From the NCBI GenBank assembly GCA_964551295.1, contig CAZKDJ010000095.1, positions 1 to 14,922 of the forward strand: a stretch of 14,922 bases of DNA, given 5' to 3'. Both the position numbers and the translations under genes were made by a program. The notes below the pieces were generated by a model, which saw nothing but the letters and a program-made list of their open reading frames with translations, searched no databases and had not been told where the DNA came from. The stretch comes from JAFGED01 sp964551295. GTDB taxonomy: Bacteria; Chloroflexota; Anaerolineae; B4-G1. Shown here one piece after another: positions 6,829-12,939 of this stretch. Numbering within the stretch: position 1 is the first letter of the stretch; each line of letters opens with the position of its first letter.

Positions 6829-7014
6829 ATGAAAAGACTATGTATTCTCCTTGGTTGTTCCGGCATTAATTCAGATTGCCCGGGTAATCCTGACTGTGAA
6901 ATATTGCGCGATATAGCAATTACAGATCCGGAAATCTGCAGGAAGGTTTTTCCGGATACGCTCGATTCATGTACCGAAACACTTTTAGACGATTTAGAAA
7001 AAGGGGTATGGTAA
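6829..7014 (+). CDS. Small Cys-rich protein, first gene of the operon
   Basis: A 61-residue acidic protein with six cysteines (C5, C10, C17, C23, C37, C48), arranged as C-x4-C and C-x6-C-x5-C pairs that could bind a metal. It has no histidine ligands, signal peptide or membrane segment. It is the first gene after the TATAAT element and so should be made early and from the controlled promoter. The ribosome site is poor (GGCGGCG, close to the ATG). The next start codon is one base after its stop. Unknown function; the next three Cys-rich genes suggest a common theme of small zinc or iron-sulphur proteins. Confidence 0.55.
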   Translation: MKRLCILLGCSGINSDCPGNPDCEILRDIAITDPEICRKVFPDTLDSCTETLLDDLEKGVW

Positions 7015-7015
7015 T

Positions 7016-7219
7016 ATGTGCCTTGTCGATATCTGTAAATCATGCCGTGATTGTAACCCGGTCGATACAAAAGACTGTCCTGGTTGCCTGATAAAATCGA
7101 GACGACTCGGTTGTAATTGTCGCGAATCATCAGAAGATTATGAAGATGATTACAGATACGACGGACTACCGAGAAATCCGGAGAAATTAAGAATAAACAA
7201 GAAAGGAAATGAGGGGTAA
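7016..7219 (+). CDS. Small Cys-rich, zinc-finger-like protein
   Basis: A 67-residue protein with eight cysteines in its first 35 residues: C2, C7-K-S-C10-R-D-C13, C21-P-G-C24 and C33-N-C35. The C-x2-C pairs suggest one or two metal-binding knuckles. Residues 38-47 are acidic and the C-terminal 20 are basic and flexible. It starts one base after the previous stop; GGGG near 7003-7006 may serve as ribosome site. No family is recognised. A nucleic-acid or protein adaptor is possible; no function can be shown. Confidence 0.55.
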   Translation: MCLVDICKSCRDCNPVDTKDCPGCLIKSRRLGCNCRESSEDYEDDYRYDGLPRNPEKLRINKKGNEG

Positions 7220-7220
7220 A

Positions 7221-7865
7221 ATGAACGTAAAAAAATTACCGTTTCGTTGTGAGCATTGCAGGTTGTTTTTTCCGAAAGATAATGAATGCTTAATTTATAA
7301 TATTCATCCCGTGAAAGAACCGTATAGATTCAGAGGTGTTGGTGGTGAGAATTTTATATGCAAGAATTTTGATTTAGATTTTAGCAGAATATTTCCCGCT
7401 ATAGAGAACCCATTCACTGCAGCTTTTTTTCACTGGTGTGATTCTGGTCTTATGTCACCAGGAAGAAACGATTTAATCAAATTAATAGAAAATGATCCAA
7501 TGAGAGAAAAAGTATTTGAATCTCACGAGTGGAAAAAGGTAAAAATGCTTTGGCTTGATTGGATATTTGAAAAAGTGTTTGAGTATGCTTTACAACTTAT
7601 GAGAGTAAAAGAAAAGACAAATAAAGATTTAAAGAATCATTGGAAATGGAAAAAAGAGTATGGAGAAGATGAAAAGAAAATGACAAATAAAATAATAACT
7701 AATACACGTTGGGAACAATATGTCGATAAAATTTATCACGGACGTGGACTTATTACCGATGGATTAATACCAATGATCATTACAGCAGTTTTCAAAGTAT
7801 TGAAAGAAGATAACCGATTGAAGGGAGGTGATAATAGTGGCAAAAACGAAAGTGGAAACGATTAA
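7221..7865 (+). CDS. Unknown protein with N-terminal zinc-binding motif
   Basis: A 214-residue protein. I choose ATG 7221 because GAGGGG ends five bases before it; an in-frame ATG at 7209 would add four residues and overlap the previous gene. Residues 8-50 read F-R-C10-E-H-C13-R-L-F-F ... C23 ... C47-K-N-F, a four-cysteine knuckle often seen in small phage proteins. The remainder is alpha-helical and rich in Lys, Trp and Glu (for example EWKKVKMLWLDWIFEKVFEY), with no catalytic signature. The stop overlaps the next gene by 29 bases. Function unknown. Confidence 0.6.
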   Translation: MNVKKLPFRCEHCRLFFPKDNECLIYNIHPVKEPYRFRGVGGENFICKNFDLDFSRIFPAIENPFTAAFFHWCDSGLMSPGRNDLIKLIENDPMREKVFESHEWKKVKMLWLDWIFEKVFEYALQLMRVKEKTNKDLKNHWKWKKEYGEDEKKMTNKIITNTRWEQYVDKIYHGRGLITDGLIPMIITAVFKVLKEDNRLKGGDNSGKNESGND

Positions 7866-8037
7866 TCAAGTAAAGTCGGAAGTAAAAGCGGGATTCGTAC
7901 AACTGTATAATCTTTGTGCTTCTGCATCGATTCAAGTTGATATGCCGGTCGAAGCTCTTAAAAAATATCATAGTCTTGCAGGTGACATAATGAATCAAAT
8001 TAAATCGAAAATAGCAACTCTTGAGATTATGGTATGA
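7837..8037 (+). CDS. Small helical protein of unknown function
   Basis: A 66-residue protein. The start is taken as GTG 7837, eight bases after a very good ribosome site (AAGGGAGG, 7821-7828) that lies within the end of the previous gene; the GTG at 7828 is part of that site and is unlikely. The chain is predicted almost all helical (ETINQVKSEVKAGFVQLYNL, then VEALKKYHSLAGDIMNQIK), with no cysteine motif or membrane segment. Its stop overlaps the next ATG (ATGA). It may form a small helical bundle or bind a partner protein. No family is recognised. Confidence 0.55.
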   Translation: MAKTKVETINQVKSEVKAGFVQLYNLCASASIQVDMPVEALKKYHSLAGDIMNQIKSKIATLEIMV

Positions 8038-8585
8038 TTAAACCTTCTGAAGTAAAAGAAATGAATAATTTTATGGGAAGAGCATTCGAATGTACCGGTA
8101 AATGCAATAGGTGCATAGCGGAATATATCTGTACTTTTAACAATGGGAAGGAAACGATTGTGAACAAAAAAAGAAAAAATAGAGCAACAGCAAAAGTGAA
8201 AGCGAAACCGACACTTGCAATAGATCATGATGCAATGTTCTACAGCATAAAACGAATAAGAGGTTTGCCAAATTGTTGTACCGTTCACCGTGATTTAAAA
8301 GTAGCGAAAACTCACTTTTCTGGATTATGGAGTTTACAGAAATCGTGTGAGATAAGGTACAACGATCGAAAATATAAAGTTGGTGATATTCTTCACTTGA
8401 TCGAAATGAATTATTCTAAACCGACAGGACGTTTTATTATTGCGATCGTAACTCATGTATTGAGGCGAATTTCTGGGCAGGAATCAGGACTTGAAAAAAA
8501 TTATGTCGCATTGTCAATTAATATAGTCCGTTGTTGGGACCCGAATCATAAACCGCGAAAATTAAAGAAAGAGAAGGTGCAATAA
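8034..8585 (+). CDS. DUF3850 (ASCH/PUA-like) protein with N-terminal Cys cluster
   Basis: A 183-residue protein. Residues 85-166 match DUF3850, a phage-borne ASCH/PUA-like domain thought to bind RNA or modified nucleotides: the blocks HRDLKVAKTHFSGLWSLQKS, then EIRYNDRKYKVGDILHLIE, TGRFIIAIVTHVL, and NYVALSINIV are all typical. Residues 20-33 form C-x3-C-x2-C-x5-C, a possible metal site not usual for this family, joined to the domain by a Lys/Arg-rich linker (44-60). An in-frame GTG at 8160 is preceded by GGGAAGGA at good spacing and could start a shorter form holding only the DUF3850 part. The biochemical role of the family is not settled. Confidence 0.75.
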   Translation: MIKPSEVKEMNNFMGRAFECTGKCNRCIAEYICTFNNGKETIVNKKRKNRATAKVKAKPTLAIDHDAMFYSIKRIRGLPNCCTVHRDLKVAKTHFSGLWSLQKSCEIRYNDRKYKVGDILHLIEMNYSKPTGRFIIAIVTHVLRRISGQESGLEKNYVALSINIVRCWDPNHKPRKLKKEKVQ

Positions 8586-8586
8586 T

Positions 8587-8916
8587 ATGCTATCATTCTG
8601 GATATATGATCTGCAGACTCATGAAGATATCCCGATATTGAAGTTTTCACCCGTTGAACAACCATCCACAAATGCATTGGAAACATTCAAGGGATTTTTA
8701 GCACAAGCAGCAAAAGAACCGTATAGATTCAAGGTTGTTTTATCTGCTAAATGTGATGTAACAACACGCATGATTAATAGTATGGGTATAATGTATAATT
8801 TCGCGAAGGCCTTACTGTTTTTTCATGAGGAAAGCACCGAAAAAAATGAGTATTTAAAATTGTTCGGTTCTTTTTGCGCAATGGTAACAAGTGAAGGTGC
8901 AACGATTGACGATTAA
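8587..8916 (+). CDS. Protein of unknown function
   Basis: A 109-residue protein that starts one base after the previous stop, with GAGAAGGTG at 8571-8579 as a plausible ribosome site. The first third is strand-like (MLSFWIYDLQ, IPILKFSPVE) and the rest helical (TFKGFLAQAAKE, INSMGIMYNFAKALLFFHEE). There is no signal peptide; the hydrophobic stretch around residue 70-80 is too short and polar for a membrane helix. No recognisable motif. It belongs to the same tight operon as its neighbours. Confidence 0.5.
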   Translation: MLSFWIYDLQTHEDIPILKFSPVEQPSTNALETFKGFLAQAAKEPYRFKVVLSAKCDVTTRMINSMGIMYNFAKALLFFHEESTEKNEYLKLFGSFCAMVTSEGATIDD

Positions 8917-8930
8917 CAGGAGATAATAAA

Positions 8931-9383
8931 ATGGATAAAAGAAAAAATCTATGCTTTGAAAATGATCCCGACGTAATTGGTGATATTATGAACGGATGTA
9001 GCGATTTAAAACAATCGGATTGTGTCGAGGCAATTATAGGACTGTCACGGATAATCGCGAGACAAGGAGCGGCGATTAGAGTATTGAAAGAGAACAATTC
9101 GTGTATAGAAAAAAATATAATAAAGCTTGAAGGTGGTTCCTTTAGAATGAAAAATGATATAGCACAAGTAAAAAGAAAGGTGAAAAACGATAGCGAAATG
9201 GATACAAAATTTACCGTTGATGAAATGAATATGATTATGAATAAAATTGTATCAGAGGCTGAAGAATCGGGAAATGATGCACTAAAGTATAAAATGGAAA
9301 GGATGTCATTGTTGATTGATGGTGCATTAAAGCGTCATGGTGGTAAAAAAGAGAATATGAATATTGTTACTGTAATTTGGTAG
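8931..9383 (+). CDS. Helical, probably coiled-coil protein of unknown function
   Basis: A 150-residue protein with a clear ribosome site (AGGAGA, 8918-8923). Residues 25-90 carry a heptad-like pattern (CVEAIIGLSRIIARQGAAIR, VLKENNSCIEKNIIKLE, MKNDIAQVKRKVKND), suggesting a coiled coil, and residues 95-135 form further helices. No catalytic or membrane motif is seen. Such proteins in phage early operons are often oligomeric adaptors, but nothing here identifies a partner. Confidence 0.5.
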   Translation: MDKRKNLCFENDPDVIGDIMNGCSDLKQSDCVEAIIGLSRIIARQGAAIRVLKENNSCIEKNIIKLEGGSFRMKNDIAQVKRKVKNDSEMDTKFTVDEMNMIMNKIVSEAEESGNDALKYKMERMSLLIDGALKRHGGKKENMNIVTVIW

Positions 9384-9398
9384 GGAAGGGAGAATAAA

Positions 9399-9905
9399 AT
9401 GGATTACCGGTTTAGCGTTGATCAGTTCGAACTGATTTTTGATTGTTTAATACAGAGTAATGGTTTTATGGATTTCGATAGAAGGGGACTGCCGGAAATA
9501 CAGGAAAAGTTCGGATACATTAAAAAGGAAATTTCTCAAATGCTGGAACAAAATAATAATCCGATAATGTTCTTTACGGTATTCATGCAATATATAGGGG
9601 AGAAAGAAAAGGAAAACGTTTTTCAGGAACTAGCGTTGCAGGTAAAAGAAGTAATAGAGTTTTCTGGAAAGATTATGGAGAAAAACGATATCGTATTTAA
9701 GTCGATATCAAGTAAAGGGTTTTTCAATTTAAATAATGATAAAACACAGACCAGGAGAGATTTAATCGACGCAACTATTGATATAAAAAATCTCGCTACC
9801 TTTAACCTTTTAATGCTTCAAACAATCGGAAGGGTACTATCATATATCGGTTACGGGTTAAGCTCTGATGATTTAAAACCTGAAAACGAAAAGGGGGGCG
9901 GATGA
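9399..9905 (+). CDS. Helical protein of unknown function
   Basis: A 168-residue protein with a purine-rich ribosome site (AAGGGAG about ten bases before the ATG). The sequence is mostly helical and moderately acidic, with hydrophobic helices near residues 45-60 (NPIMFFTVFMQYIGEKEKEN) and 130-150 (NLATFNLLMLQTIGRVLSYI). The latter is amphipathic and not a confident membrane span. There are no cysteines. Its TGA overlaps the next ATG (ATGA). No family is recognised. Confidence 0.5.
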   Translation: MDYRFSVDQFELIFDCLIQSNGFMDFDRRGLPEIQEKFGYIKKEISQMLEQNNNPIMFFTVFMQYIGEKEKENVFQELALQVKEVIEFSGKIMEKNDIVFKSISSKGFFNLNNDKTQTRRDLIDATIDIKNLATFNLLMLQTIGRVLSYIGYGLSSDDLKPENEKGGG

Positions 9906-10150
9906 ATTCTGATTGGATAACGGAGGGGGATTATCGAAAAGGCTATAAGCGGGTAAATTTGCAGCTTCCCCTTGACGTTGCCGTGAAATTAAATAGTGCT
10001 GCTAAAAATAAGGGAATATCACAACCGGGGACATTCGCAAAAATGTTAGTTTACGAAGGGCTCGATATAAAAGTTGTGAATGGTGATGTGGTATTACCAG
10101 GTCAAACGGAATTATTTACAAAAGAAAAAAAGAAGAAAGGAAAAAAATAA
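9902..10150 (+). CDS. Ribbon-helix-helix-like DNA-binding protein, candidate regulator
   Basis: An 82-residue protein. Residues 17-55 fit the ribbon-helix-helix pattern: a strand KRVNLQLPLDVA, a helix VAVKLNSAAKNKG, then a turn, ISQPGTFAKML, leading into a second helix to VYEGL. Such proteins bind short inverted or direct repeats as dimers and usually repress their own operon. It is the only obvious transcription-factor candidate in the window, so it may act on the phased GTTAC boxes at 6771-6800 and 10987-11015; that link is inference. The C-terminus is a lysine run (KEKKKKGKK). It overlaps both neighbours by a few bases or less. Confidence 0.6.
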   Translation: MNSDWITEGDYRKGYKRVNLQLPLDVAVKLNSAAKNKGISQPGTFAKMLVYEGLDIKVVNGDVVLPGQTELFTKEKKKKGKK

Positions 10151-10389
10151 TGCAAGTCATTGCCAAAAAATTATTGGTCGGTTATAATGGCGGAAAAGAA
10201 TACCAGCCTAAAGGAATATCAGAGAAAAAGGAATATGAAGTAGTGGCCGTATCTGAGCGGGCAAGAATGCGATCCTTCGATGGAAAAGAAAAAGAAGTCG
10301 TTGACGCATTCTTTTGGGTAATCAATGACGAGGGTCGAATGGTTAGGATAATAGACGGAAACTGTTCAGTTCGTGTGATCGATGAATAG
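10150..10389 (+). CDS. Small beta-rich protein of unknown function
   Basis: A 79-residue protein whose ATG overlaps the previous TAA by one base; AAGGAAAAAAA supplies a ribosome site. The chain alternates strands and turns (MQVIAKKLLVGYNGG, EYEVVAVSERARM, DAFFWVINDEGRMVRIIDGN, CSVRVID), like a small SH3- or PUA-type barrel. No catalytic residues are evident. It overlaps the next gene by eight bases in a different frame. Function unknown. Confidence 0.5.
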   Translation: MQVIAKKLLVGYNGGKEYQPKGISEKKEYEVVAVSERARMRSFDGKEKEVVDAFFWVINDEGRMVRIIDGNCSVRVIDE

Positions 10390-10606
10390 AAGTAAAAAAG
10401 AACGCTGGAATCGTCTTTTAGAATCATACATTGATAGAATATTATCAATGCAGAATGACAGGATTCTGGATTTATTTGATACCGGCGTTCATGTTAATCT
10501 GAAAGAGCTGCAGAGGGTAACTTACAAAAAAGTGTTGAAATTAATTTTAAACAAGGGTAAAATTGCAAAAAAAAGAGGCCCAAAAAGAGGAGAAAAAAAA
10601 TGTTGA
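10382..10606 (+). CDS. Small basic protein of unknown function
   Basis: A 74-residue, strongly basic protein starting within the end of the previous gene. It has a central helical part (KERWNRLLESYIDRILSMQN, LKELQRVTYKKVLKLILNKG) and a Lys/Arg-rich tail (KIAKKRGPKRGEKKC). The charge suggests nucleic-acid contact, but no known fold is evident. Its stop overlaps the next ATG. Confidence 0.5.
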   Translation: MNRSKKERWNRLLESYIDRILSMQNDRILDLFDTGVHVNLKELQRVTYKKVLKLILNKGKIAKKRGPKRGEKKC

Positions 10607-10992
10607 AAAAACAGTCTATTCCGTTTCTGGCGTTCAGTTTTCTGGTGATAATTGGTGTTATTTTTTTCTGTAATCAATGTTCATCAATGGCCGGTTCGTT
10701 CAACCTTGAGCCGGGACAAATGCAGGGAAGGACAAGCACGGGGGAGATAAAACAATTTCCGAATGGTACATCAATACCTGATGGATACGAATATTTAACC
10801 ACCGCGAATTATTCAACGGGAATGGTCACAGTACAGTGTGATTATAACCATATGGTAATAGAAGCAAGAAAGGCGGTGGTGGCTGCCGGAGGTGATGCGT
10901 TTCGACTCTTTAACGTAAAAAAACCTGATTATCTGACCAATACTTGTTATCAGGGAGATATATTAATTTTGAAAAAAGTGCATAAAACGTAA
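10600..10992 (+). CDS. Membrane-anchored or lipoprotein-like exported protein
   Basis: A 130-residue protein with ribosome site GAGGAG a few bases before the ATG. Residues 1-6 are basic, 7-24 a hydrophobic core (IPFLAFSFLVIIGVIFFC), and cysteines follow at 24 and 27. This looks like a signal anchor or a loose lipobox (IFFC is not the standard L-[AS]-[GA]-C), so lipidation is uncertain. The mature part ends in ARKAVVAAGGDAFRLFNV and a late C-Y-x-G-D-I-L-I-L segment, with two further cysteines, recalling small DUF4156-like envelope lipoproteins. Being last in the early operon and envelope-bound, it may alter the host surface, for example to exclude other phages. That role is inference. The GTAAC boxes overlap its stop codon. 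Confidence 0.55.
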   Translation: MLKKQSIPFLAFSFLVIIGVIFFCNQCSSMAGSFNLEPGQMQGRTSTGEIKQFPNGTSIPDGYEYLTTANYSTGMVTVQCDYNHMVIEARKAVVAAGGDAFRLFNVKKPDYLTNTCYQGDILILKKVHKT

Positions 10993-11015
10993 CACTACGT
11001 AACACTATGTAACGT
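10987..11015 (-). promoter_or_regulatory. Inverted second copy of the GTTAC-box element
   Basis: On the + strand GTAAC occurs at 10989, 10999 and 11009, again exactly 10 bases apart. The reverse complement of this 29-base stretch matches 6771-6799 at 23 positions, with the ends ACGTTACAT and TGTTACGT identical. It overlaps the last stop codon of the operon and precedes a terminator. It is probably bound by the same factor as the promoter copy. Confidence 0.6.
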
Positions 11016-11023
11016 ATTTATCC

Positions 11024-11060
11024 GGGATTGAGTGTATAAAAGCATTTAATCCCTTTTTTT
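11024..11060 (+). terminator. Rho-independent terminator at the end of the 6.8-11 kb operon
   Basis: GGGATT (11024-11029) pairs with AATCCC (11048-11053); the stem extends inward to 10 bp using two G-U pairs and leaves a ten-base loop. Seven Ts follow (11054-11060). It separates this operon from the membrane-protein operon. Confidence 0.85.
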
Positions 11061-11061
11061 A

Positions 11062-11091
11062 TTGATTATTCAATAGGTTATATGGTATTAA
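11062..11091 (+). promoter_or_regulatory. Possible promoter of the membrane-protein operon
   Basis: TTGATT (11062-11067) and TATTAA (11086-11091) are 18 bp apart, directly after a terminator and just before the ATG at 11098. The distance is so short that the transcript would be nearly leaderless. Moderate match to sigma-70 elements; no experiment or conservation supports it. Confidence 0.35.
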
Positions 11092-11097
11092 TTGATT

Positions 11098-11559
11098 ATG
11101 CGGGTTTCTGAAAGTGTTTTAAAAAATAAAGACCAGACAGCGGCGGAAATGTATAATTTAGTAGAAAAGTACCATGATGATTTAAAAAATATCGCGGTTG
11201 TCTACAACGGGAAAAAAAGCATGTTTTGTGATTTATCATTAATTGATGCTTTTGACGTAATAAAAATGATTCCATACCAACAGGATCAACCGCCGGTTGA
11301 AATACTCTCCCGACCTGTATATATCGGTACAAAAGGAACGGGTGCTGATTGTAAAAAAAAGGCTATTTTAATGGCATCATGGTTGAAGGAAAACGACATT
11401 CCTTTTCGCTTCGTTGCAATGTCAACAACTCCAGATCGACGCGTTCACCATGTTTTTACTCAGGCTTTTATAAAAGATCACTGGAAAAATCTTGATCCTA
11501 CCTATCCTGATGCAATTCCCTACCAGACTAAAACCGTAACAGCTTACGAGGTATTATAA
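11098..11559 (+). CDS. Transglutaminase-like cysteine protein
   Basis: A 153-residue protein with the transglutaminase/papain-like core: G-T-G-A-D-C85-K-K-K-A-I-L-M-A-S-W-L, then H118-V-F-T-Q-A-F, then W-K-N-L-D133-P-T-Y. Cys85, His118 and Asp133 have the order and spacing of the catalytic triad, so it is probably active as a peptidase, amidase or protein cross-linker. There is no signal peptide or membrane segment. ATG 11098 is chosen over an in-frame TTG at 11092; the ribosome site is weak. As first gene of the membrane-protein operon it may process virion proteins or cross-link the capsid, or attack peptidoglycan peptides. The substrate cannot be told from the sequence. Confidence 0.75.
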   Translation: MRVSESVLKNKDQTAAEMYNLVEKYHDDLKNIAVVYNGKKSMFCDLSLIDAFDVIKMIPYQQDQPPVEILSRPVYIGTKGTGADCKKKAILMASWLKENDIPFRFVAMSTTPDRRVHHVFTQAFIKDHWKNLDPTYPDAIPYQTKTVTAYEVL

Positions 11560-11903
11560 TGAATCCAAAAAGAGACCCGCGACTTATCGTATTGAGTGGA
11601 AGAGAAAAAAAAATGCAATCGATTATTAACCGGGGATATTTAAAACCAGGTGAGTTGAATGATTATCCTGAATTAATGGGTATTCTTCCGGTAATCGGAG
11701 CAATTGCCGCCGCTCTTCCTGCAGGAATTTCAATTGTGAAAGACATTTTCAGTTCAATAACCGGAGGAAAAGACGATTCATCTATCATTGAACAGCAGAT
11801 AATTTTACAACAACAACAGGCGGCGGAAACGCAAAAACTTTTAATATATGGCGGTCTTGGTCTTGGTGCCATTTTAGTTCTGACCATGGTAATGAAAAAG
11901 TAA
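11559..11903 (+). CDS. Membrane protein with two hydrophobic segments
   Basis: A 114-residue protein whose ATG overlaps the previous TAA. The first 30 residues are basic. Residues 41-60 (GILPVIGAIAAALPAGISIV) are hydrophobic and Gly/Ala/Pro-rich, residues 78-92 are a glutamine-rich helix (IEQQIILQQQQAAETQ), and residues 94-112 (LLIYGGLGLGAILVLTMVM) form a transmembrane helix capped by KK at the C-terminus. Small Gly/Ala-rich membrane proteins of this kind are typical of the inner membrane of tailless icosahedral phages. No named family. Confidence 0.6.
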   Translation: MNPKRDPRLIVLSGREKKMQSIINRGYLKPGELNDYPELMGILPVIGAIAAALPAGISIVKDIFSSITGGKDDSSIIEQQIILQQQQAAETQKLLIYGGLGLGAILVLTMVMKK

Positions 11904-11912
11904 AGGAAAAGA

Positions 11913-12149
11913 ATGTCGGGAATTCTGGAAGAGATACGCGATAATCTTGAATATATACAGGATTATCAGGAAGTACAGAAAACAAAGAATCATAAAGTTG
12001 ATTCTGATGAAAGCATTACAGACAAGGTGATGCAGGACATTCAGGATATAATGCCGCCTGAAGAAAAGCCGGACTACGCAAAATATATTATGATTGGCGG
12101 AGCTGTTTTGATTGCAATTTTACTTTTAAATTCAGGGGCGAAAAAATGA
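11913..12149 (+). CDS. Small C-terminally anchored membrane protein
   Basis: A 78-residue protein with ribosome site AAAGGAAAA just before the ATG. Residues 1-50 are acidic and helical (ILEEIRDNLEYIQDYQEVQK), and residues 58-73 (YIMIGGAVLIAILLLN) form one membrane helix followed by SGAKK. The soluble part would lie on one side of the membrane and could touch the capsid or the genome. Its stop overlaps the next ATG (ATGA). No family is recognised. Confidence 0.55.
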   Translation: MSGILEEIRDNLEYIQDYQEVQKTKNHKVDSDESITDKVMQDIQDIMPPEEKPDYAKYIMIGGAVLIAILLLNSGAKK

Positions 12150-12478
12150 GTATATACAGCCGTAAAGACGATTTGTTAAAAGGTGTTGATACAACAGCAA
12201 CTAAAGGGAATAATGGAAAAACTGTTGTTTTTAAACGGGCTGATATCAATAACGATGATTTTGTAACAACTGAATTGTTGAGAATTATTGCGATACATGA
12301 AAAACACGATTTACTGCAACAGCCTGAAGTTCTGGCGGGAATGCTTGATGACCTCATAACGAAAATAAAAGGTGGTAATATTCTCAAAATATTACGCGAT
12401 CCCATTGTATACGGGAGTATTTCGGTCGCGTTACTTCTTTTCATTATCGTGAAAATAAACGAGAAAAAAAGGCGGTAA
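12146..12478 (+). CDS. C-terminally anchored membrane protein
   Basis: A 110-residue protein translated from an ATGA overlap. Residues 1-84 are soluble, with a Lys/Thr-rich start and a helical part (TTELLRIIAIHEKHDLLQQP, VLAGMLDDLITKIK). Residues 86-103 (PIVYGSISVALLLFIIVK) form one membrane helix, followed by a strongly basic end, INEKKRR, which should stay on the cytoplasmic or genome side. It is the third member of the run of tail-anchored genes. Function unknown; virion membrane protein is the best guess. Confidence 0.55.
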   Translation: MSIYSRKDDLLKGVDTTATKGNNGKTVVFKRADINNDDFVTTELLRIIAIHEKHDLLQQPEVLAGMLDDLITKIKGGNILKILRDPIVYGSISVALLLFIIVKINEKKRR

Positions 12479-12482
12479 TATT

Positions 12483-12812
12483 ATGTCGTTTCTTGACATT
12501 TTAAAAGAGGCAATAGATGTGAGTAAATCGACTGTCGGAAAGGCTGTTGTTGTTCCAGGTGCTGTTCTTGAGAGTGTAATTCCACCTTCTGTTGTTTCGG
12601 TTCCCGCACAAGTGATAGATGATGTGGCTATGCCTGTTTTAACGGTTTTGGCTCCAAAAAAACAGACAAAAGAAATAACAATTGAACCGATCACAGCACC
12701 GAAGGCAACAAGGTTAACGGTACCTGGTAGTGAAAGCGACAAGACCACAATTGAGGAAATAATGGAATTATTACCCATGGCAGGGCTTGGATTATTGGCT
12801 TTTTTATTATAA
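12483..12812 (+). CDS. Small membrane-associated protein
   Basis: A 109-residue protein. Residues 1-60 are Val/Pro-rich (VVVPGAVLESVIPPSVVSVP) and could lie along the membrane, residues 60-90 are Thr/Lys-rich, and the chain ends in a short hydrophobic segment, LLPMAGLGLLAFLL (96-109), which is shorter than a full span. There is no signal peptide. A G-rich ribosome site (GGCGG) lies about ten bases upstream. The position between tail-anchored membrane genes suggests another virion membrane component. Confidence 0.5.
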   Translation: MSFLDILKEAIDVSKSTVGKAVVVPGAVLESVIPPSVVSVPAQVIDDVAMPVLTVLAPKKQTKEITIEPITAPKATRLTVPGSESDKTTIEEIMELLPMAGLGLLAFLL

Positions 12813-12819
12813 GGATGAT

Positions 12820-12939
12820 ATGATTCAATGGATCAAAAGAATAATATTATTGTTCAATATTCTGACGGCAGCTTGTCGCTATTGGGTAGCTGTGGCCGTA
12901 GTTTGGGTGTATTTGGTCTATCGTGGGCGGAAAAGGTAG
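12820..12939 (+). CDS. Candidate overlapping gene for a 39-residue membrane peptide
   Basis: In a different frame from the gene starting at 12828, an ATG at 12820 opens 39 codons ending at TAG 12937-12939. It encodes a hydrophobic peptide with basic ends: MIQWIKRIILLFNILTA, then YWVAVAVVWVYLVYRGRKR. The shared ribosome site AAGGA (12811-12815) is four bases from this ATG and twelve from the ATG of the longer gene; neither distance is ideal. Small membrane peptides encoded in overlapping frames act as lysis proteins in some small phages, which is the interesting possibility. It may equally be a chance frame. Confidence 0.3.
   Translation: MIQWIKRIILLFNILTAACRYWVAVAVVWVYLVYRGRKR

Noticed and set aside
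6801..7130. Antisense frame of 109 codons across the promoter and first two early genes
   Set aside because: It would run leftwards through the TATAAT promoter with no ribosome site; all supported genes are on the + strand.
12431..12778. Antisense frame of 115 codons over the 12483 gene
   Set aside because: Low-complexity Thr/Val/Ser composition mirrored from the + gene; no start signal.
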